From assembly GCF_018449655.1 (NCBI RefSeq), contig NZ_JAAVUX010000013.1, positions 62,001 through 126,000 on the forward strand: 64,000 bases of DNA. Direction: 5' to 3'. Shown here piece by piece: positions 52,269 through 60,445 of this stretch. The notes under the pieces were generated by a model. It saw nothing but the letters and a program-made list of their open reading frames with translations. It ran no database searches and had not been told where the DNA came from. The DNA is from Pseudomonas sp. dw_358. Its GTDB lineage: Bacteria; Pseudomonadota; Gammaproteobacteria; Pseudomonadales; Pseudomonadaceae. Each line of letters starts with the position of its first letter. Position 1 is the first letter of the stretch. Position numbers and translations under genes: made by a program.

Positions 52269-53018
52269 ATGAAAATAACAGCACCGCTGGCCGCCCTGTT
52301 TGCTGCCCTGACCTTCAACACGGCCTGGGCGGACGACGTGCAGGTCGCCGTGGCCGCCAACTTCAGCGCGCCGGTCCAGGCCATCGCCCAGCAGTTCGAA
52401 AAGGACACCGGCCATAAACTGCTGGCCTCCTTTGGGGCCACCGGGCAGTTCTACACCCAGATCAAGAACGGCGCGCCGTTCGAAGTGTTCCTCGCCGCCG
52501 ATGACGCCACCCCGGCCAAGCTCGAAGCCGAAGGCGATACCGTCAAGGGTTCGCGCTTCACCTACGCGGTAGGCACCCTGGCCCTGTGGTCGGCCAAGGA
52601 AGGCTACGTCGATGCCAAGGGCGAAGTGCTGGCCAAGAACCAATACCAGCATTTATCCATCGCCAACCCCAAGGCGGCCCCCTATGGCCTGGCCGCCACT
52701 CAGGTGCTGAGCAAACTTGATTTGACCGAAGCGACCCGGCCCAAAATCGTCGAGGGGCAGAACATTACCCAGGCGTTCCAGTTCGTCTCCACCGGCAATG
52801 CCGAGCTGGGTTTTGTTGCCCTCTCGCAGATCTACAAAGACGGCACACTGACCAGTGGCTCGGCCTGGATCGTACCGGCCAGCCTGCATGACCCGATTCG
52901 CCAGGATGCGGTGATGCTCATCAAGGGCCAGGGCAACCCGGCCGCCCAGGCGCTGATGGACTACCTCAAGGGACCGAAGGCGGTCGCCATCATCAAATCC
53001 TACGGCTACGAAATCTGA
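52269..53018 (+). CDS. modA: molybdate ABC transporter substrate-binding protein
   Basis: A 249-residue periplasmic protein that binds molybdate (and tungstate). The signal peptide is MKITAPLAALFAALTFNTAW, cut after AWA. The mature part has VAVAANFSAPVQAIAQQFEK, SFGATGQFYTQIKNGAPFEV and FLAADDATPAKLEAEG, where Ser and backbone residues contact the oxyanion. GSRFTYAVGTLALWSA follows. A CGGAG box supports the ATG at 52269; the longer frame would extend into the ModE box. The stop overlaps the modB start (TGATG). Confidence 0.95.
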   Translation: MKITAPLAALFAALTFNTAWADDVQVAVAANFSAPVQAIAQQFEKDTGHKLLASFGATGQFYTQIKNGAPFEVFLAADDATPAKLEAEGDTVKGSRFTYAVGTLALWSAKEGYVDAKGEVLAKNQYQHLSIANPKAAPYGLAATQVLSKLDLTEATRPKIVEGQNITQAFQFVSTGNAELGFVALSQIYKDGTLTSGSAWIVPASLHDPIRQDAVMLIKGQGNPAAQALMDYLKGPKAVAIIKSYGYEI

Positions 53019-53698
53019 TGCCATTGAGCGAAGGCGATTGGGCAGCTATCTGGCTGACGGTCAAGCTGGCCACGCTCACCACCGCCCTCCTCCTGGTGAT
53101 CGGCACGCCGATTGCCTGGTGGCTGGCGCGCACCCACTCTTGGTGGCGCGGGCCGATCGGCGCCGTGGTGGCGCTGCCATTGGTGCTGCCACCCACGGTG
53201 ATTGGCTTCTATCTGTTGCTGCTGCTCGGCCCCAACGGCCCTGTCGGCCAGCTGACCCAGGCCCTCGGGTTGGGCACGGTTACCTTCAGTTTCAGCGGGC
53301 TGGTGATCGGCTCGGTGATCTACTCGATGCCCTTCGTGGTTCAGCCTTTGCAGAACGCCTTCAGCGCCATCGGTGAGCGCCCATTGGAGGTGGCGGCGAC
53401 CCTGCGGGCCTCACCTTGGGATTGCTTCTTCAGCGTGGTCCTGCCGCTGGCGCGCCCCGGTTTCATCACCGCCGCCATCCTCGGCTTTGCCCATACCGTG
53501 GGGGAGTTCGGCGTGGTGCTGATGATCGGCGGCAACATCCCGGAAAAGACCCGCGTGGTCTCGGTGCAGATCTACGACCACGTCGAAGCGCTCGAGTACC
53601 TGCAAGCCCACTGGCTGGCGGCGGCCATGCTGGTATTTTCCTTTATCGTGCTGCTGGCGTTGTATTCCAGCCGCAGCCACCGATCCGCCTGGAGCTGA
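53018..53698 (+). CDS. modB: molybdate ABC transporter permease
   Basis: A 226-residue inner-membrane permease with five or six hydrophobic segments. It has LPLVLPPTVIGFYLLLLLGP and the coupling-loop motif EVAATLRASPWDCFFSVVLP, then LARPGFITAAILGFAHTVGE with FGVVLMIGGNIPEKTRVVSV, which is characteristic of ModB. It forms the homodimeric channel served by ModC. It begins one base inside the modA stop and is followed by modC after three bases. Confidence 0.95.
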   Translation: MPLSEGDWAAIWLTVKLATLTTALLLVIGTPIAWWLARTHSWWRGPIGAVVALPLVLPPTVIGFYLLLLLGPNGPVGQLTQALGLGTVTFSFSGLVIGSVIYSMPFVVQPLQNAFSAIGERPLEVAATLRASPWDCFFSVVLPLARPGFITAAILGFAHTVGEFGVVLMIGGNIPEKTRVVSVQIYDHVEALEYLQAHWLAAAMLVFSFIVLLALYSSRSHRSAWS

Positions 53699-53701
53699 CG
53701 G

Positions 53702-54790
53702 GTGCCCGACTCGATCAATGCACGACTGCAACTGACCTACGAACGCTTCGCCCTCGACCTGGACCTGCGTCTGCCCGGCCGCGGCGTCAGCGCCCTGTTC
53801 GGGCCGTCGGGCTCGGGCAAGACCACGGTCCTGCGCTGCCTCGCCGGGCTGGTCAAGGCCCCCCAGGCGTATGTCCGGGTCAACGGCGAGATCTGGCAGG
53901 ACTCCCGCATCGGTGTATTCGTGCCGCCCCATCGCCGCCCCATCGGCTACGTATTTCAGGAGGCCAGCCTGTTCTCCCACCTGTCAGTGCGCCGCAACCT
54001 CGAATACGGCTGGCGGCGCATTGCCGGCCGCGAGCGCCGGGTGCAGTTGGACAGCGCCTGCGAGCTGCTGGGCATCACCCACTTGCTTGACCGCCAACCG
54101 CTGCACCTGTCCGGCGGCGAGCGTCAGCGTGTCGGCATTGCCCGCGCCCTGCTGACCAGCCCCAGGCTGCTGCTGATGGATGAGCCGCTGGCCGCTCTCG
54201 ACAGTCAGCGCAAGGCCGAGATCCTGCCCTATCTGGAACGCCTGCACGACGAACTGGATATCCCGGTGGTCTATGTCACCCACGCCCACGATGAAGTGGC
54301 GCGGCTGGCCGATCATCTGGTCATGCTGGAGGACGGCAAGCTGCTGGCCAGCGGCCCGGTGGGCGCCACGTTCGCCCGCCTCGACCTGCCCACCGCGCTG
54401 CAGGACGATGCCGGGGTGGTGGTCCAAGGGCGAGTCAGTGGGTACGACCCTGCCTATCAGCTGCTGACCCTGACGCTTCCCCAGTGCACCCTGTCAGTCA
54501 AGGTCGCCCACACGATGCTGCCCATGGGCACACCGGTGCGTTTCAAGGTCCAGGCCCGGGACGTCAGCCTGAGCCTGTCGGGAGATGACCCGAGCAGCAT
54601 TCTCAACCGCCTGCCGGTCACGGTCACCGCCACCCTGCCCGCCCACCATCCAGCGCATGTCATCGTGTCCCTCGACGCGGCAGGTACGCCAATGCTGGCA
54701 CGCATCACGCGCTATTCCAGCGACGCATTGGGCGTGCAGCCGGGCAAGGTGTTGTGGGCGCAGATCAAGTCGGTGGCGTTGCTGGCGTGA
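53702..54790 (+). CDS. modC: molybdate ABC transporter ATP-binding protein
   Basis: A 362-residue ATPase. Walker A is LFGPSGSGKTTVLRCLAGL, the Q-loop is GYVFQEASLFSHLSV, the signature is LHLSGGERQRVGIARALL and Walker B is LLLMDEPLAALD. The C-terminal regulatory domain is of the mop/TOBE type, with SILNRLPVTVTATLPA and LARITRYSSDALGVQPG, which binds molybdate for feedback inhibition. The start is GTG at 53702, with GGAG eight bases upstream. It is the last gene of modABC; the next 119 bases show no clear terminator. Confidence 0.95.
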   Translation: MPDSINARLQLTYERFALDLDLRLPGRGVSALFGPSGSGKTTVLRCLAGLVKAPQAYVRVNGEIWQDSRIGVFVPPHRRPIGYVFQEASLFSHLSVRRNLEYGWRRIAGRERRVQLDSACELLGITHLLDRQPLHLSGGERQRVGIARALLTSPRLLLMDEPLAALDSQRKAEILPYLERLHDELDIPVVYVTHAHDEVARLADHLVMLEDGKLLASGPVGATFARLDLPTALQDDAGVVVQGRVSGYDPAYQLLTLTLPQCTLSVKVAHTMLPMGTPVRFKVQARDVSLSLSGDDPSSILNRLPVTVTATLPAHHPAHVIVSLDAAGTPMLARITRYSSDALGVQPGKVLWAQIKSVALLA

Positions 54791-54909
54791 GGCCTCTCTT
54801 TGCAACACCTCCCGGCACGGTGGGCTGCACGGCTTGTCGAACTACACCTTGTTTTGAGCGTTGCGCCATGAAATAACGGGCACCCGTTCACCCCTTCAGG
54901 AGCCGCACC

Positions 54910-55980
54910 GTGACCGCCCCGAGCTTGCTGCAACGCCTGGCCGTCCAGCACCCGATCATCCAGGCGCCCATGGTCGGCGTTTCCACCCCCGAACTGGCGG
55001 CCGCCGTCTCCAACGCCGGCGCCCTGGGCTCCATCGGCCTGGGCGCCAGCACCGCCGAACTAGGTCGCGTGCTGATTCACAGGACCCGGCAACTGAGCGA
55101 GCGCCCCTTCAACGTCAACCTGTTCTGCCACGCCCCGGCCCGCTTCGATGAGGCACGCAACAACGCGTGGCTGGCGCACCTGACGCCGCTGTTCGAGGAG
55201 TTCGGCGGCGAGCCACCCCAGGTATTGAAAGAGATCTACACCTCGTTTGTCGCCGACCCGGCCATGTTGCAGATGTTGCTGGAAGAACGCCCTGCCGTGG
55301 TCAGCTTTCACTTTGGCGCACCGCAGGCAGACTGGATCGCGCAACTCAAGGCCGCTGGCATCCTCACCCTTGGCTGCGCCACCAGCCTGGCCGAAGCGCG
55401 GATACTGGCCGAGCGCGGCATCGATGCCATCGTCGCGCAAGGCGCCGAAGCCGGCGGCCATCGCGGGGTGTTCGACGACCGCCCCGGCCAGGACTCACAA
55501 CTGGGGCTGATTCCCCTTTTGCGGCTGCTGGCTACCCAGCTGGACCTGCCCATCATCGCGGCCGGGGGCCTGATGGACGGCGCCAGCATCGCCGCTGCTC
55601 TGCTGATGGGTGCCAGCGCCGTGCAACTGGGCACGGCCTTCATCCTTTGCCCTGAATCCTCCGCCACCCCGGCACACCGCGCCGCCCTGCTCGGCGCGCG
55701 CGGCCACGACACCCGTATCACCCCGAGCATCTCCGGCCGCCCGGCACGGGGCTTGCCCAACCGCCTGTACCTGGGACACCTGGCCACCGGCGTCCCGGTG
55801 GCGGCCGAATACCCGCTGGCCTACGATGCGGCCAAGGCGCTGCATGCCTTGGCAGCCCGCAAGGGGAGAAATGATTTCGCCGCCGAATGGGCGGGGCAAG
55901 GGGCACCGCTGGCCAGGGCGATGCCGGCGGCGGTATTGGTGGCGACGCTGATCGAGGAATACGGGCGGGCAAGAGCCTGA
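54910..55980 (+). CDS. nitronate monooxygenase (2-nitropropane dioxygenase-like)
   Basis: A 356-residue FMN-dependent TIM-barrel enzyme that oxidises toxic propionate-3-nitronate or other nitronates. It begins LLQRLAVQHPIIQAPMVGVS, has NAGALGSIGLGASTAELGRV and the FMN-binding VAQGAEAGGHRGVFD, then LDLPIIAAGGLMDGASIAAA and LLMGASAVQLGTAFILCPES. It starts with GTG; AGGAG at 54898-54902 is seven bases upstream. It converges with the Ni/Co transporter with only 14 bases between the stops. Confidence 0.93.
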   Translation: MTAPSLLQRLAVQHPIIQAPMVGVSTPELAAAVSNAGALGSIGLGASTAELGRVLIHRTRQLSERPFNVNLFCHAPARFDEARNNAWLAHLTPLFEEFGGEPPQVLKEIYTSFVADPAMLQMLLEERPAVVSFHFGAPQADWIAQLKAAGILTLGCATSLAEARILAERGIDAIVAQGAEAGGHRGVFDDRPGQDSQLGLIPLLRLLATQLDLPIIAAGGLMDGASIAAALLMGASAVQLGTAFILCPESSATPAHRAALLGARGHDTRITPSISGRPARGLPNRLYLGHLATGVPVAAEYPLAYDAAKALHALAARKGRNDFAAEWAGQGAPLARAMPAAVLVATLIEEYGRARA

Positions 55981-55994
55981 TTGCCTCCATTGCC

Positions 55995-57050
55995 TCACCG
56001 CTCCACCTCGACCGCATCAAACCCTCTCACCCGATACCACAGCACCGAACCCACCCAGCTCGCGACAAAGATCCCCACGATGATGTACCCCAGCGTGCCG
56101 AAGTGGTCATTGAGCCGCGCCACGAAATCCCACAGTGGCCCCTGCAGTTGCAAGCTGTCGCCCAGCAGCCCCAGCGCTTCGATGCTGCCGATCACCAGGG
56201 CGACCAGCACCGAGACCAGGGTCAGGGTCATGTTGTAATAGATCTTGCGGATGGGCTTGAGGTAAGCCCAGCCGTAGGCACCCAGCATCAGGTGCCCGTC
56301 GAGGGTGTCCACCAGTGACATGCCGGCGCTGAACAGCAGCGGGAAGACCATGATCGACCACGGCGACAGGCCGGCGCTGGCCTGGGTCGCGGAAATGCCC
56401 AGCAGGGCGATCTCGGTGGCCGTGTCAAACCCCAGGCCGAACAGGAACCCCAGTGGGTACAGGTGCCAACTGCGGGTCACCAGGGCAAACAGGGGGCGGA
56501 AGATTCGCGCCAGAAAACCGCGGCTGGCCAGCAGCAGGTCGAAGTCTTCGTCTACGTAGCGACCGCCTTTGCGCACCGTGCGCCAAGCGCGGTAGATAGA
56601 GCGCAGGATCACCAGGTTCATCAGGGCGATAAGTAACAGGAACAGGGCCGACACCGAGGTCCCGATCACCCCTCCGACGGTCTTGAACTGCTCGAACCGC
56701 CCCTGCATTGCCGACGTCGCCAGCGCCACTCCCAGTGACGCCACCACCACCACCGACGAATGCCCCATGGAGAAGAAAAAACCGACCGCCACCGGCCGCT
56801 TGTTCTCCTGCATCAGCTTTCGCGTCACGTTGTCGATGGCCGCGATGTGGTCGGCATCCACGGCATGGCGCAGGCCAAAACTGTAGGCCAGCAATGAGGT
56901 CCCCAGCAGCACGGGATGCTCGTGGAATGCCAGGAATGCCCAGAGCCATGCACCGAGGTTAAGCGCCAGCAACACCCCATAGATCCCGAAGAGCCGGGTG
57001 CGCACGCCCGTGCTCGAATCGCCGAACACCTTTGCCAATTGAACCAGCAT
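55995..57050 (-). CDS. nickel/cobalt transporter (NiCoT family)
   Basis: A 351-residue inner-membrane permease with eight expected helices. The family signature RHAVDADHIAAIDNVTRKLM in TM2 contains the H-x4-D-H metal motif. GFFFSMGHSSVVVVASLGVA, LGFDTATEIALLGISATQAS and FSAGMSLVDTLDGHLMLGAY are the other NiCoT blocks. It imports Ni2+ or Co2+ for enzymes such as urease, or for cobalamin; which metal cannot be told. I found no riboswitch-like structure in the 213 bases shared with the divergent aldo/keto reductase gene. Confidence 0.94.
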   Translation of the reverse strand: MLVQLAKVFGDSSTGVRTRLFGIYGVLLALNLGAWLWAFLAFHEHPVLLGTSLLAYSFGLRHAVDADHIAAIDNVTRKLMQENKRPVAVGFFFSMGHSSVVVVASLGVALATSAMQGRFEQFKTVGGVIGTSVSALFLLLIALMNLVILRSIYRAWRTVRKGGRYVDEDFDLLLASRGFLARIFRPLFALVTRSWHLYPLGFLFGLGFDTATEIALLGISATQASAGLSPWSIMVFPLLFSAGMSLVDTLDGHLMLGAYGWAYLKPIRKIYYNMTLTLVSVLVALVIGSIEALGLLGDSLQLQGPLWDFVARLNDHFGTLGYIIVGIFVASWVGSVLWYRVRGFDAVEVER

Positions 57051-57263
57051 CCCATCCTGCCTCGAAAACCCTGCCCTGAGCAGTCTATCCGCTGCCGGTC
57101 CGAGGGACTATAGGCCCGTCTCCCTTGGCCAATCCCCTGCCATTGACGCATTTACCGCAAAATTTGCGCACCTTTATGCCGGCCTGCCGGAACTCGATTG
57201 GCCACACTGGCTTCTGAAACCCGCCTATCTACCACCGCCTCCAATAAAAAGGACCCTTTGACC

Positions 57264-58100
57264 ATGAGCATTCCTGCCCTCACCCTCAACGACGGCACGC
57301 AGATTCCGGCCGTCGGTTTCGGCACCTGCAAACTCAATGGCTCACCCGGTGTGGACGCCATGCTGCGGGCCATCGACAACGGTTATCGCCTGCTCGACAG
57401 CGCCTTCGCCTACGAGAACGAAGGCGCCGTGGGTGAAGCCGTGCGCCAGAGTCCGGTGCCTCGCGAGCAACTGCGCGTGACCTCGAAACTGCCCGGCCGG
57501 CATTACGCCTACGTTGATGCACTGGCCTGCATCGAAGAGTCGCTGTACCGCACCCGTCTGGAGTTCATTGATCTCTATCTGCTGCATTGGCCCAACCCGC
57601 AGCAAGGCCTGTACCTCGAAGCCTGGAGCGCGCTGCTTGAAGCCCGCGAGCGCGGCTGGATCAAATCGGTGGGGGTGTGCAACTTCCTGCCCGAGCACCT
57701 GGAAAAGCTGATCGGCGACAGCGGCGTGACCCCGGTGGTCAACCAGATCGAGCTGCATCCGTATTTCCCTCAGCCCGAACAGTTAGCCTGGGACAAGGCC
57801 CACAACATCGTCACTCAGGCCTGGAGCCCGATCGGCCGCGGCAACGACGTGCAACGCGATCCGGCGTTGCAGGCCATTGCCGACGAACAGGGCCGCAGCA
57901 TCGTTCAGGTGATCCTGCGTTGGCAGTACCAGTTGGGCACCGTGGCGCTGCCCAAGGCCAGTTCGGCCCAGCGTCAGCAGGAGAACCTGGCGTTGTTCGA
58001 CTTTGAATTATCCGCGCAAAACATGGCCAGCATCGCTCGCCTGGCCCGTGCGGACGGACGCATCCTGGGGCAGGACCCGGCGAGCTACGAAGAGCTCTGA
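57264..58100 (+). CDS. aldo/keto reductase
   Basis: A 278-residue NADPH-dependent reductase of the AKR3/AKR5 type. The sequence has LNDGTQIPAVGFGTCKLNG, the active-site region YRLLDSAFAYENEGAVGEAV with catalytic Asp and Tyr, LYLLHWPNPQQG with the catalytic His, VGVCNFLPEHLEKLI, VNQIELHPYFPQ and AWSPIGRG. It resembles 2,5-diketo-D-gluconate reductases. The ATG at 57264 has AAGGA ten bases upstream; the longer frame adds residues not found in the family. Physiological substrate unknown. Confidence 0.92.
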   Translation: MSIPALTLNDGTQIPAVGFGTCKLNGSPGVDAMLRAIDNGYRLLDSAFAYENEGAVGEAVRQSPVPREQLRVTSKLPGRHYAYVDALACIEESLYRTRLEFIDLYLLHWPNPQQGLYLEAWSALLEARERGWIKSVGVCNFLPEHLEKLIGDSGVTPVVNQIELHPYFPQPEQLAWDKAHNIVTQAWSPIGRGNDVQRDPALQAIADEQGRSIVQVILRWQYQLGTVALPKASSAQRQQENLALFDFELSAQNMASIARLARADGRILGQDPASYEEL

Positions 58101-58190
58101 TCGAACACCGGAACGTGCGCCGCCCGCGAGGAGGTCCGTGACACGCTCATCGCGGACTTCGCACACCCATACCCAAGCGAAGAAAATCGT

Positions 58191-58209
58191 TTGACTGATA
58201 ATCATTAGC
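58191..58209 (+). promoter_or_regulatory. Fur box candidate
   Basis: The segment contains GATAATCATTAGC, matching 12 of the last 13 positions of the 19-base Fur consensus (GATAATGATAATCATTATC), and about 14 of 19 overall. It lies 54 bases before the ATG of the exported DUF336 protein. A small gtaacg / cgttac inverted repeat lies just downstream. Confidence 0.6.
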
Positions 58210-58262
58210 GTAACGACTATTTTCATGGTAGCGTTACCATTCAATCAATCGATAGGTTCCCG

Positions 58263-58739
58263 ATGAAGACGATCTCCCTGCTGTTCGCCTCCCTGACCCT
58301 GTGCTCAACGGCTTTCGCCGCCACAGCACCCGCCTCGGTGGTCCCGCAGAACAACGTTTCCACCGCCGCCGCCCTGCAATTGGCGCAAACGGCTACGCAA
58401 ATGGCGACCCAGCGCAACCAGAAAATCTGCATCGCGGTCACCGACGCCGACGGCCATCTGCTGGCCTTCACCCGCATGCAGGGCGCCTACGCCGGCTGCG
58501 TGGACGCGTCCATCGCCAAAGCCACTTCGGCGGCACGCTTTGCGATCAACACCATCACCTTTTACGACCTGGCCCGTAAGGAAAACCTCGCCATTGGCAC
58601 CATCCCAGGCATCCTCCCGGCCGTGGGCGGTGTCGTGCTCAAATTCAATGGCGGCGTGGTCGGCGCCGTCGGCATCAGCGGTGACACCGACCTGACCGAG
58701 CAACAATTGGCCCTGGATGTGGCCGCTTCTTTTCATTGA
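58263..58739 (+). CDS. exported heme-binding-like protein (DUF336/GlcG-HbpS family)
   Basis: A 158-residue protein with a signal peptide (MKTISLLFASLTLCSTAFAA). The mature domain is GlcG/HbpS/PduO-C-like: AAALQLAQTATQMATQRNQK, IAVTDADGHLLAFTRMQGAY, SIAKATSAARFAI, then IPGILPAVGGVVLKFNGGVV and GAVGISGDTDLTEQQLALDV. Related HbpS binds heme outside the cell; other members bind cobalamin or have unknown roles. The Fur box upstream suggests iron-starvation expression, which would suit a heme or iron role. A DoxX-like membrane protein gene follows after 65 bases. Confidence 0.85.
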   Translation: MKTISLLFASLTLCSTAFAATAPASVVPQNNVSTAAALQLAQTATQMATQRNQKICIAVTDADGHLLAFTRMQGAYAGCVDASIAKATSAARFAINTITFYDLARKENLAIGTIPGILPAVGGVVLKFNGGVVGAVGISGDTDLTEQQLALDVAASFH

Positions 58740-58751
58740 TCGCACGGATCT

Positions 58752-58779
58752 GCATCACGGGCTGACCCGCCCGTGATGC
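58752..58779 (+). terminator. perfect 10-bp hairpin between DUF336 and DoxX genes
   Basis: gcatcacggg (58752-58761) and cccgtgatgc (58770-58779) pair without mismatch around an eight-base loop, 12 bases after the DUF336 stop and 25 before the next ATG. There is no T-run. It could attenuate read-through or protect the upstream mRNA. Confidence 0.5.
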
Positions 58780-58804
58780 CTCGCCCGCCGCGCAAGGCCT
58801 TCCC

Positions 58805-59764
58805 ATGAACCCGCCTACCCTGCCGCGCTTGCAAGCGGATGTCGTCGATGGCCCGTTTGCCCGCGACTACCGAATTCTCCAACCCACCGTCATGCCCCAA
58901 TGGCTGGCCGTGCTGGCCATCGCTGCGGCCCTGGCTGCCTCACTGTATTGCAGCCTGGTGGACAACAGCCTGCCGGATTTCGCCGCTTGGTCCAGCACCC
59001 TCTGGCTGGTAGTGTCACTGGCATCGGCGCTGTGGATCACGCCTCGAGCGTTCACGCCCGGGTTTCTGATTTCGCTGTTGCCTTACCTGATCGCTTGGCG
59101 CGTCGCCGCCATGAACGACGCGCCGGTGCTGATGTGGGTGGCCAGCCTGGGCGCCGTCGTTCTGGCGCTGCAATTGTTCGACTGCATCGCCAGCGATTGG
59201 CGGCGCAACCGCGATCGCCCCGGCGCCTGGCTGGGGACGATGCTGTGGCAGATGACCTTGGTACGGATGTACTTCGGTCTCAATGAACTGGGACACGCCA
59301 CTGAGAAGATCTTTGCCGGACTCGGCTCCTTTCACACCCTGGTGCATGGCTTCGAAGGTTTCGGCCTGACCCACACCGCGCCGCTCTTCGTGGTGCTGGG
59401 CGGCCTGACCGAACTGGCGTCGGCCATCGGCGTGGGCCTGGGGCTGCTGGCCAGGCTCGGCGGGTTTGTCAGCCTGGGTTATTTCCTCGTGGCCACGCTC
59501 GGCTTTGGCGGCGAATGGGGTCGCGGCTACGCCTGGGCTACAGCGGGCGGCGGTGGATGGGAATACGTGATGTTGGTGGTGGTGGTGTTTGCCAGCGTGA
59601 TGATGACCGGCGCCGGCAAGTTCTCGCTGGACGGCTGGCTGCTGCAGCGCAAGCTGCTGCCCCAGTGGATGACGGTGCTGGCGGTGAATGCCGAAGGGCT
59701 CAGGACTGCCAGCCCGGAATCACTTTCAACTCCACATGCGAGCCCTTTGCCCGCAGCTCGTTGA
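58805..59764 (+). CDS. DoxX-like membrane protein
   Basis: A 319-residue inner-membrane protein with about eight hydrophobic segments. WLAVLAIAAALAASLYCSLV and several strongly hydrophobic spans lead to a DoxX-type core, RMYFGLNELGHATEKIFAG, PLFVVLGGLTELASAIGVGL, LGGFVSLGYFLVATLGFGGE and MMTGAGKFSLDGWLL. DoxX relatives take part in membrane redox or thiol-stress complexes in some bacteria; the role here is unknown. The last 22 codons lie antisense to the 3' end of the next gene and have no hydrophobic character. Placement behind the Fur-linked DUF336 gene suggests possible co-expression. Confidence 0.8.
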   Translation: MNPPTLPRLQADVVDGPFARDYRILQPTVMPQWLAVLAIAAALAASLYCSLVDNSLPDFAAWSSTLWLVVSLASALWITPRAFTPGFLISLLPYLIAWRVAAMNDAPVLMWVASLGAVVLALQLFDCIASDWRRNRDRPGAWLGTMLWQMTLVRMYFGLNELGHATEKIFAGLGSFHTLVHGFEGFGLTHTAPLFVVLGGLTELASAIGVGLGLLARLGGFVSLGYFLVATLGFGGEWGRGYAWATAGGGGWEYVMLVVVVFASVMMTGAGKFSLDGWLLQRKLLPQWMTVLAVNAEGLRTASPESLSTPHASPLPAAR

Positions 59765-59948
59765 CGGCATACAGCACGATCATCTGGAACTGCGCCCGGT
59801 TGTTCAACTCCGCCTCGGACAGGTCTCGCTCGACCGAGGCGGGCACACCCGGATCACTGAGGCACAACAACACCCTTGAGCCTTGGTGATGCAGTTCATG
59901 CTTGATGGGCGGGTCCAGGCTGTCCAGTGCTTGCTCCAATGTGGCCAT
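59700..59948 (-). CDS. small hypothetical protein (82 aa), first gene downstream of fmdB
   Basis: Encodes MATLEQALDSLDPPIKHELH, followed by a strand LLCLSDPGVPASVERDLSEA and a helix FQMIVLYAVNELRAKGSHVE, ending VIPGWQS. I do not recognise the family. The protein is small, acidic and soluble. GAGGGA sits six bases before the ATG at 59948. It lies 86 bases past the fmdB stop on the same strand, so it may be the last gene of the amide operon. Its 3' end overlaps the convergent DoxX-like gene by 65 bases. Confidence 0.7.
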   Translation of the reverse strand: MATLEQALDSLDPPIKHELHHQGSRVLLCLSDPGVPASVERDLSEAELNNRAQFQMIVLYAVNELRAKGSHVELKVIPGWQS

Positions 59949-60034
59949 GACCATTCCCTCACTCGCACGGATCCGCACGGCGCGTACCCTCAGGGGAGTT
60001 TAGCCCAGCGGGCAAAAATACCTGGCCGGCAGGA

Positions 60035-60382
60035 CTAATGGCTGATCATCCACGGCCGCCCCGCCGCCTTGGCCTTGAGCCCCTGAGGGTTGGCCAGGGT
60101 CGGTGCCAAGGGTTTGCTCGGCCCGCAACAACCACAACCACTGGGGTGGCGACGGCTTTCGCGAAACTGCTCGACGGTCTTCGGTTGGTGGGAGGCGCGC
60201 TCGTTGATTTCCAGGCTTTTGCGCGTGTTGCCGGCCATCGTCGCCAAGCCCGGGGCGCTGAGGATGGTGCGCGCGGCCGGCAGGGTGCAGATCGGACAGG
60301 CGCAGGGATCGTTGCGCGCATCCATCTTGCGCAGGGCGGTGAAATCACCGCAGGTGAGGCAGTCGTATTCGTAGACGGGCAT
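60035..60382 (-). CDS. fmdB: FmdB-type zinc-ribbon protein
   Basis: A 115-residue protein that begins PVYEYDCLTCGDFTALRKMD and has CACPICTLPAARTI, giving the two Cys-x2-Cys knuckles of the FmdB putative regulatory zinc ribbon. The C terminus contains a further HPSGCGCCGPSK cluster. FmdB was first described as a regulator of formamidase in methylotrophs. Here it directly follows fmdA by 63 bases on the same strand, consistent with that role. No DNA-binding domain beyond the ribbon is seen. Confidence 0.9.
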   Translation of the reverse strand: MPVYEYDCLTCGDFTALRKMDARNDPCACPICTLPAARTILSAPGLATMAGNTRKSLEINERASHQPKTVEQFRESRRHPSGCGCCGPSKPLAPTLANPQGLKAKAAGRPWMISH

Positions 60383-60445
60383 GGGCTATGTCCTTGGAAA
60401 TGAGTTGAATCCATCGCGGGCAACCGCGATGGCATCACCAACCTC

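Noticed and set aside
57051..57263. Possible cobalamin or Ni/Co riboswitch before the NiCoT gene
   Set aside because: The interval is short and I could not find a conserved B12-box-like or multi-helix pattern.
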